Assembly: GCA_018971675.1 (NCBI GenBank)
Contig: JAGXAF010000011.1
Span: 1 to 32,619, forward strand
DNA from: Bradyrhizobium sp.
GTDB taxonomy: Bacteria; Pseudomonadota; Alphaproteobacteria; Rhizobiales; Xanthobacteraceae
DNA length: 32,619 nt
Direction: 5' to 3'
The position numbers and the translations under genes are program-made. Each line of letters opens with the position of its first letter. The first letter of the stretch is position 1. Below the pieces are notes generated by a model that did no database searches, had not been told where the DNA came from, and saw only the letters and a list, made by a program, of their open reading frames with translations. Shown piece after piece: positions 27,226-32,619 of this stretch.

Positions 27226-28350
27226 TGGAGCCGTTTCCCGCGAGATTCCCCCGGCCTTGAAATAGTCGATGATGACTTTTGCGATCGCCATCAAGGGCAG
27301 CGCCAGCGCCAGCCCCCAGATTCCGAATACCACGCCGAGCAGGATCTGGAACCCGAATAATGTGGCCGGAGGAATGTCGAGTGCCTGCCGCTGGATGATC
27401 GGCGTCAGGACATAGCTCTCGAGCGCATGCACGCCGAGGAACAGGATGAACGCGCTCAGCGCGGCGACCCATCCGGACGCAAGGCTTGCCAGCACCACGA
27501 TCGTCCCGGCGAGCAGGGCGCCGACGGTGGGGATGAAGGCGAGCAGGCCGGCCTGGATGCCCAGGATGAACGAACTCTCGATGCCGATCAGCGCAAGCCC
27601 AACCCAGGTCACCAGGAAAACCGCCGTCATGGTCAGCATCTGCGCGATCAACCAGCGCTCCAGCGTATCGCTGATCCGATCCAAGATGGCGGTTGCGAGG
27701 GCACGATGCCGCTCAGGCGCCATGAACAAAAGCCCATTGCGGTAGACGCTTGGCTGCGCGGCGAAGGTCAGTCCGAGGAACAACACGATAAAGAAATTGC
27801 CGACGGCGCTGACCGCGCCAAGTAGCAGCCTCAAGGTCTGGCTGACAATTGCGCCACCACTGGAAGCGATGGTGCTCGCGCTCGGCAAATTGCGTGTCGT
27901 AGGCGCGCCGGGTGTCGCCGGGGAAGAGGAGGACGTTGACGTGGCGGAGGCATTGCCGAGTTCGAAATAGCTGGCATCGATCCCGTTTTTCTCCAGAAAG
28001 GCTTTGACGCTTGTTAATTGCGATTTGATCGTTTCGCTCAGCGCCGTAGCCTGTCGCGCGATGGTGGAACCGCCGAGAAACACCACGCCTCCCGACAGGC
28101 CTGCCAAGACCAGGCAGACGACAACCAGCCGCAGGGCATGGGGAAGTCGGATCGCGCGGCCGAGCAGATTGGTCATGGCATTAAGCGCGACGCCGAGCAG
28201 AATGCCGGCGAAGATCAGAAACAGGGTGGCTGCGAAATGCCACATAAACAGCAACAGCGCGGCAAATCCGGCCACGCCGATGCCGCCCACCGATATCGCC
28301 CATGCCAGATCGCTGCGGGCGGAAACACCATCGTCAATCGGCACCGGCAA
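27220..28350 (-). CDS. AI-2E family transporter (PerM-like permease)
   Basis: FLIVLFLGLTFAAQPSVYRNGLLFMAPERHRALATAILDRISDTLERWLIAQMLTMTAVF...GIQAGLLAFIPTVGALLAG. Confidence 0.92.
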   Translation of the reverse strand: MPVPIDDGVSARSDLAWAISVGGIGVAGFAALLLFMWHFAATLFLIFAGILLGVALNAMTNLLGRAIRLPHALRLVVVCLVLAGLSGGVVFLGGSTIARQATALSETIKSQLTSVKAFLEKNGIDASYFELGNASATSTSSSSPATPGAPTTRNLPSASTIASSGGAIVSQTLRLLLGAVSAVGNFFIVLFLGLTFAAQPSVYRNGLLFMAPERHRALATAILDRISDTLERWLIAQMLTMTAVFLVTWVGLALIGIESSFILGIQAGLLAFIPTVGALLAGTIVVLASLASGWVAALSAFILFLGVHALESYVLTPIIQRQALDIPPATLFGFQILLGVVFGIWGLALALPLMAIAKVIIDYFKAGGISRETAPT

Positions 28351-28610
28351 ATGACTTCCTTGTTTGAGGTCTGTTCGGCTCGTACTCTTTCGTCAAACAG
28401 GCGCGAGATCAAGCCGGGAAGGGGAGCAAGCCCACGGCACCTGGCTCACGGCCAGCCAGCGGCCCATGATCGTTGCGGGCATGAAAGGCGGCATAAAATG
28501 TTGATCCGGCGATAGCAGGCGGGCATGATCGACTGGATACAAGCCCGGTGCAGACGATCCTGGCCTGGGATTGAGGCTGAGACCGGGAATGAGACCTGGA
28601 AAGTGGAGCC

Positions 28611-29378
28611 ATGAGACGGCCGGTCGTCGGTGTGATCGGAAACGCCTATCGCATCGAAAATCGCTTCGCGACACAGATGGTCGGCGAGCGGAATCTCCGC
28701 GCGGTCGCGGAGGTTGCAGGTGCGCTGCCGTTGATGTTTGCCGGCTCGCCCGAAATTACAGATATCGGCGCGCTGCTGGATGCGGTTGATGGCATCGTGT
28801 TGACCGGCGCGCGAGCCAACGTTCACCCGACCCGCTTCAAGACCGAGCCGCACGCCAGGCACGAACCCTATGACATCCATCGCGACGATGTGGCGCTGGC
28901 CTTGTCGGAAGCCTGCGTCGCCCGCGGCGTGCCACTGTTCGGTATCTGCCGCGGCTTGCAGGAAATGAATGTTGCCTTCGGCGGTTCGCTGCATCCCGAG
29001 ATCCGCGAATTGCCCGGCCGTATGAATCACCGGATGCCGCGACTTGAAAATGGCGAAATCCATCCCGATCCCAAGGTGATCTTTGCCGACCGCCACGATG
29101 TCAGCCTTATCCCGGGTGGCGCTTTCGCAAAGCTGCTCGGCCGCGAGACCATTCGCGTCAATTCGCTGCACGGGCAAGGCATCCTGGAGCCGGGTGAACG
29201 CGTTGTCATCGAGGGCGTCGCCGAAGACGGAACCATCGAGGCAATCCGTATCGCCGATGCCCCCGGTTTCGCGCTCGGGGTGCAATGGCATGCGGAATAC
29301 GATCCGCAACGCAATCCGATCAATCGCGCGCTTTTTGAGGCGTTTGGCGCAGCGGTGCAGGCTACCCGGCAGCGGTAG
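28611..29378 (+). CDS. Gamma-glutamyl-gamma-aminobutyrate hydrolase-like class I glutamine amidotransferase (peptidase C26)
   Basis: RPVVGVIGNAYRIENRFATQMVGERNLRAVAEVAGALPLMFAG...VDGIVLTGARANVHP...GVPLFGICRGLQEMNVAFGGSLHPE...NSLHGQGI...GVQWHAEYD. Confidence 0.92.
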   Translation: MRRPVVGVIGNAYRIENRFATQMVGERNLRAVAEVAGALPLMFAGSPEITDIGALLDAVDGIVLTGARANVHPTRFKTEPHARHEPYDIHRDDVALALSEACVARGVPLFGICRGLQEMNVAFGGSLHPEIRELPGRMNHRMPRLENGEIHPDPKVIFADRHDVSLIPGGAFAKLLGRETIRVNSLHGQGILEPGERVVIEGVAEDGTIEAIRIADAPGFALGVQWHAEYDPQRNPINRALFEAFGAAVQATRQR

Positions 29379-29461
29379 AGCGTTTTCGAGCGAAGCAAGC
29401 CCTCGGACTTGATCCGTGGGTGGATACCGGTTCGCGTGAAGAAACGCGTCAAAACAAGAAT
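29376..29461 (+). repeat. Dispersed repeat, family B, copy 2
   Basis: TAGAGCGTTTTCGAGCGAAGCAAGCCCTCGGACTTGATCCGTGGGTGGATACCGGTTCGCGTGAAGAAACGCGTCAAAACAAGAAT; about 5 substitutions and one indel against copy 1 by eye. Confidence 0.9.
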
Positions 29462-29474
29462 ACCATCCAGGTGA

Positions 29475-29505
29475 CGAAAAAAGGGCGTCCATTTCGGACG
29501 CCCTT
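29475..29505 (-). terminator. Rho-independent terminator of glnA
   Basis: Minus strand AAGGGCGTCC-GAAAT-GGACGCCCTT running into TTTTTTCGTC. Confidence 0.88.
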
Positions 29506-29540
29506 CCATTCTCTTGCCATGCCTTGGCGGCGCCAGTCGA

Positions 29541-30950
29541 TTACAGCGAGTAATACATCTCGAATTCGACCGGATGTGGGGTCATTTCGAAACGCTCGAC
29601 TTCGGTCATCTTCAGTTCGATATAGCTGTCGATAAAATCGTCATCGAACACGCCGCCGTTCTTCAGGAAGCCGCGGTCCTTGTCGAGATTCTCGAGCGCC
29701 TCGCGCAGCGAACCGCACACCGTCGGGATCGCCTTCAGCTCTTCCTTGGGCAGGTCGTAGAGATCCTTGTCCATCGCCGAGCCGGGATCGAGCTTGTTCT
29801 TGATGCCGTCGAGGCCAGCCATCAGCATCGCGGCGAAACCCAGATACGGGTTGGCCATCGGGTCGGGGAAGCGCACCTCGACGCGCTTGGCCTTGGGATT
29901 GGAGGTATAGGGGATACGGCAAGAGGCTGAGCGGTTGCGCGCGGAGTAGGCGAGCAGCACGGGCGCTTCGTAGCCGGGGACCAGGCGCTTGTAGGAGTTG
30001 GTCGAGGGGTTGGTGAAGGCGTTGATCGCCTTGGCGTGCTTGATGATGCCGGCGATGTAGGACAGGCAGGTCTCCGACAGGTCGGCGTATTTGTTGCCGG
30101 CGAACACCGGCTTGCCGTCCTTCCAGATCGACTGATGGCAGTGCATGCCCGAGCCGTTGTCGCCATAAACAGGCTTCGGCATGAAGGTGGCGGTCTTGCC
30201 GTAGACATGCGCGACCTGGTGGATGCAGTATTTGTAGATTTGCATCTGGTCGGCCATCAGCGTCAGCGTGTCGAATTTCATGCCGAGTTCGTGCTGGGCG
30301 GATGCCACCTCGTGGTGATGCTTCTCGACCTTGACGCCCATCTTGGCCATCGCGCCAAGCATTTCCGAACGCATGTCCTGCACCGAATCCTGCGGCGGTA
30401 CCGGGAAGTAGCCGGCCTTGGTTCGGATGCGATGACCGAGGTTGCCGCCCTCATATTCGGTGTCCGAATTGATCGGTAGTTCTGAAGAATCCAGCTTGAA
30501 GCCGGTGTTGTACGGCGTTGTCTGGAAGCGGACGTCGTCGAATACGAAGAATTCGGCTTCCGGCCCGAAGAACACGGTGTCGCCGACACCCATCGACTTG
30601 ACCATGGCTTCCGCCTTCTTGGCCATGCCGCGCGGATCGCGGTTATACGGCTCGCCGGTGGTCGGCTCCAGCACATCGCAGGTGATGACCATGGTGGTTT
30701 CCGCGAAGAACGGATCCAGGGTCGCGGTGACGGGATCGGGCATCAGGCACATGTCGGATTCGTTGATCGCCTTCCAGCCCGCGATCGACGAACCGTCGAA
30801 CATCACGCCTTCGGCGAACGTCTCGTCCTCGATCATGCCGACGTCGAACGTAACATGCTGCCACTTGCCGCGTGGATCAGTGAAACGCAGGTCGACGTAT
30901 TTGACGTCGTTGTCCTTGATCGATTTCAGGACGTCTTTGGCGGTCTTCAT
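29541..30950 (-). CDS. glnA: Glutamine synthetase type I
   Basis: [37 protein letters not shown]...[18 protein letters not shown]...[42 protein letters not shown]...DKDLYDLP adenylylation motif. Confidence 0.98.
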   Translation of the reverse strand: MKTAKDVLKSIKDNDVKYVDLRFTDPRGKWQHVTFDVGMIEDETFAEGVMFDGSSIAGWKAINESDMCLMPDPVTATLDPFFAETTMVITCDVLEPTTGEPYNRDPRGMAKKAEAMVKSMGVGDTVFFGPEAEFFVFDDVRFQTTPYNTGFKLDSSELPINSDTEYEGGNLGHRIRTKAGYFPVPPQDSVQDMRSEMLGAMAKMGVKVEKHHHEVASAQHELGMKFDTLTLMADQMQIYKYCIHQVAHVYGKTATFMPKPVYGDNGSGMHCHQSIWKDGKPVFAGNKYADLSETCLSYIAGIIKHAKAINAFTNPSTNSYKRLVPGYEAPVLLAYSARNRSASCRIPYTSNPKAKRVEVRFPDPMANPYLGFAAMLMAGLDGIKNKLDPGSAMDKDLYDLPKEELKAIPTVCGSLREALENLDKDRGFLKNGGVFDDDFIDSYIELKMTEVERFEMTPHPVEFEMYYSL

Positions 30951-31071
30951 GAATACCCCTCTTGGCTGCCGGTCGGTTTTCAGGTGATGGTGAGATTTCG
31001 TAAACAATTCGGCGGCGGGAGCAGCCTTGTTTTCTTGTTTTTAAGTAACGACTTGCGGGATAGCACCCGGC

Positions 31072-31527
<456 letters not shown>

Positions 31528-31590
31528 CTAACCGGACGACGCGGAGCGGGATTCCAGAGCTGGCTTCATTGCCAGAGAGTCGGCTTTCTC

Positions 31591-31610
31591 AAAAGCAGGG
31601 TCTATGCCAA
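31591..31610 (-). promoter_or_regulatory. Sigma54-type (-24/-12) promoter of glnB
   Basis: Minus strand TTGGCATAGACCCTGCTTTT; GG and GC separated by 10 nt as in the TGGCAC-N5-TTGC consensus. Confidence 0.75.
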
Positions 31611-31646
31611 GTTATTAGGGCGCCAGATTTTTAATTGTTTATCAGA

Positions 31647-31663
31647 CGGTTAGCACCTAACCG
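31647..31663. promoter_or_regulatory. Palindromic operator/enhancer candidate 1
   Basis: CGGTTAG-CAC-CTAACCG, perfect 7-bp arms. Confidence 0.55.
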
Positions 31664-31698
31664 CCGGAGTTTGGCAGGAGAGATTTACAATGCCGGCC

Positions 31699-31713
31699 GC
31701 CTAATGGTTAGGC
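31699..31713. promoter_or_regulatory. Palindromic operator/enhancer candidate 2
   Basis: GCCTAA-TGG-TTAGGC, perfect 6-bp arms; centre about 51 bp from site 1. Confidence 0.5.
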
Positions 31714-31804
31714 AAATAGCCCAATCGATGTGCACTCGAGGGATTAGAACCTCGCGAGACCGGCAATTTGCCTTGGAATGAGGCGGTTAGATCAGGAATT
31801 TGGC

Positions 31805-32619
31805 ATGGAAGTTTTGACCACGGCTGAAATGGAGCGCGCCGATCGGCTCGCCATTGCCGCCGGAACGCCCGGCTTCGCGCTGATGCTCAGTGCGGGCCAG
31901 GCCGTGGCGCAGGCCGCGATGGAGCTTGTGGACGAGGGGCCGATCCTGGTCGTGGCCGGCGGCGGCAACAATGGCGGCGACGGGTTGGTGGCCGCGGCCG
32001 AACTGGCTGCGCGCGGCCGCGAGGTTTCGGTCATTCTGCTGTGCGACCGCGATAGCCTGCAGGGCGATGCGGCGTCGGCGGCGCGCGGATGGAAACATCC
32101 GGTGCTGCCGTTCAATCCGCAGGCGATCGGGAGGCCGGCCTTGATCATCGATGCGATGTTCGGTGCCGGTCTCGACCGGCCGGTGAAGGACGATCCTTTC
32201 GATATGATTGAGGCGATCAACGCCAACGGGGCGCCGGTCTTGAGCGTTGATCTGCCGAGCGGCATCAATGGCACTACCGGCGCCGTGATGGGGGCGGCCG
32301 TCCGTGCCACCGAAACCGTGACCTTCTTCCGGCAGAAGCCCGCGCATCTGTTGCTGCCGGGCAGGCTGCATTGCGGCCGGGTCCGCGTGGCCGATATCGG
32401 TATCGAAGCCCAGGTGCTTGGCGAGATCGCACCACAGACTTTTGAGAACACCCCGGAGGTCTGGCGCAGCGCTTTTCCGGTGCCGCAGGTCGACGGGCAC
32501 AAATATAGCCGCGGGCACGCCGTCATTGTCTCGGGCGATGTCATGACGACCGGTGCCGCGCGAATGTCGGCGCGGGGGGCATTGCGGGCCGGCGCCGGGC
32601 TGGTGACGCTGGCCACGCC
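31805..32619 (+). CDS. nnr: Bifunctional NAD(P)HX epimerase/dehydratase (Nnr/YjeF), C-terminus outside window
   Basis: Manual translation open to edge: MEVLTTAEMERADRLAIAAGTPGFALMLSAGQAVAQAAMELVDEGPILVVAGGGNNGGDGLVAAAELAARGREVSVILL...DLPSGINGTTG...HKYSRGHAVIVSGD. Not in the ORF track. Confidence 0.93.
   Translation, partial: MEVLTTAEMERADRLAIAAGTPGFALMLSAGQAVAQAAMELVDEGPILVVAGGGNNGGDGLVAAAELAARGREVSVILLCDRDSLQGDAASAARGWKHPVLPFNPQAIGRPALIIDAMFGAGLDRPVKDDPFDMIEAINANGAPVLSVDLPSGINGTTGAVMGAAVRATETVTFFRQKPAHLLLPGRLHCGRVRVADIGIEAQVLGEIAPQTFENTPEVWRSAFPVPQVDGHKYSRGHAVIVSGDVMTTGAARMSARGALRAGAGLVTLAT

Noticed and set aside
28446-29492. 348-aa minus-strand ORF
   Set aside because: Antisense shadow of the C26 amidotransferase gene; N-terminal part is translated repeat B (ANRYPPTDQVRGLASLENAL).
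31056-31069. Possible second sigma54 promoter before glnA (minus, GG-N10-GC)
   Set aside because: Spacing fits but the sequence CGGGTGC...CCGCAA matches the consensus poorly.

Overview
GC-rich alphaproteobacterial chromosomal segment. Protein content and repeat families resemble Bradyrhizobium/Rhodopseudomonas, but this is inference and no search was run. Most of the window is ordinary housekeeping content: RND pump, DUF169, COX15/CtaA, MetY, CoA-binding protein, enoyl-CoA hydratase, thioesterase, rplM-rpsI, GGDEF protein, AI-2E-type permease, class I GATase, glnB/glnA, and an Nnr-type NAD(P)HX repair enzyme. Two real genes run off the window edges and are absent from the ORF track: a polytopic GT-C-like membrane protein (1..1279, minus) and Nnr (31805..32619, plus). 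The most interesting block is an exopolysaccharide/holdfast-like locus (8967-18114). In it a NodB-type deacetylase appears to have lost its metal ligands, and a Wzz/ExoP protein carries a BY-kinase-like domain with no canonical Walker A. Other points of note: two dispersed repeat families with two copies each, one of which abuts a TAG stop codon in both copies; a palindrome holding both stop codons of a convergent gene pair; a sigma54-type promoter with upstream palindromes before glnB; and hairpins in the rplM and metY leaders.
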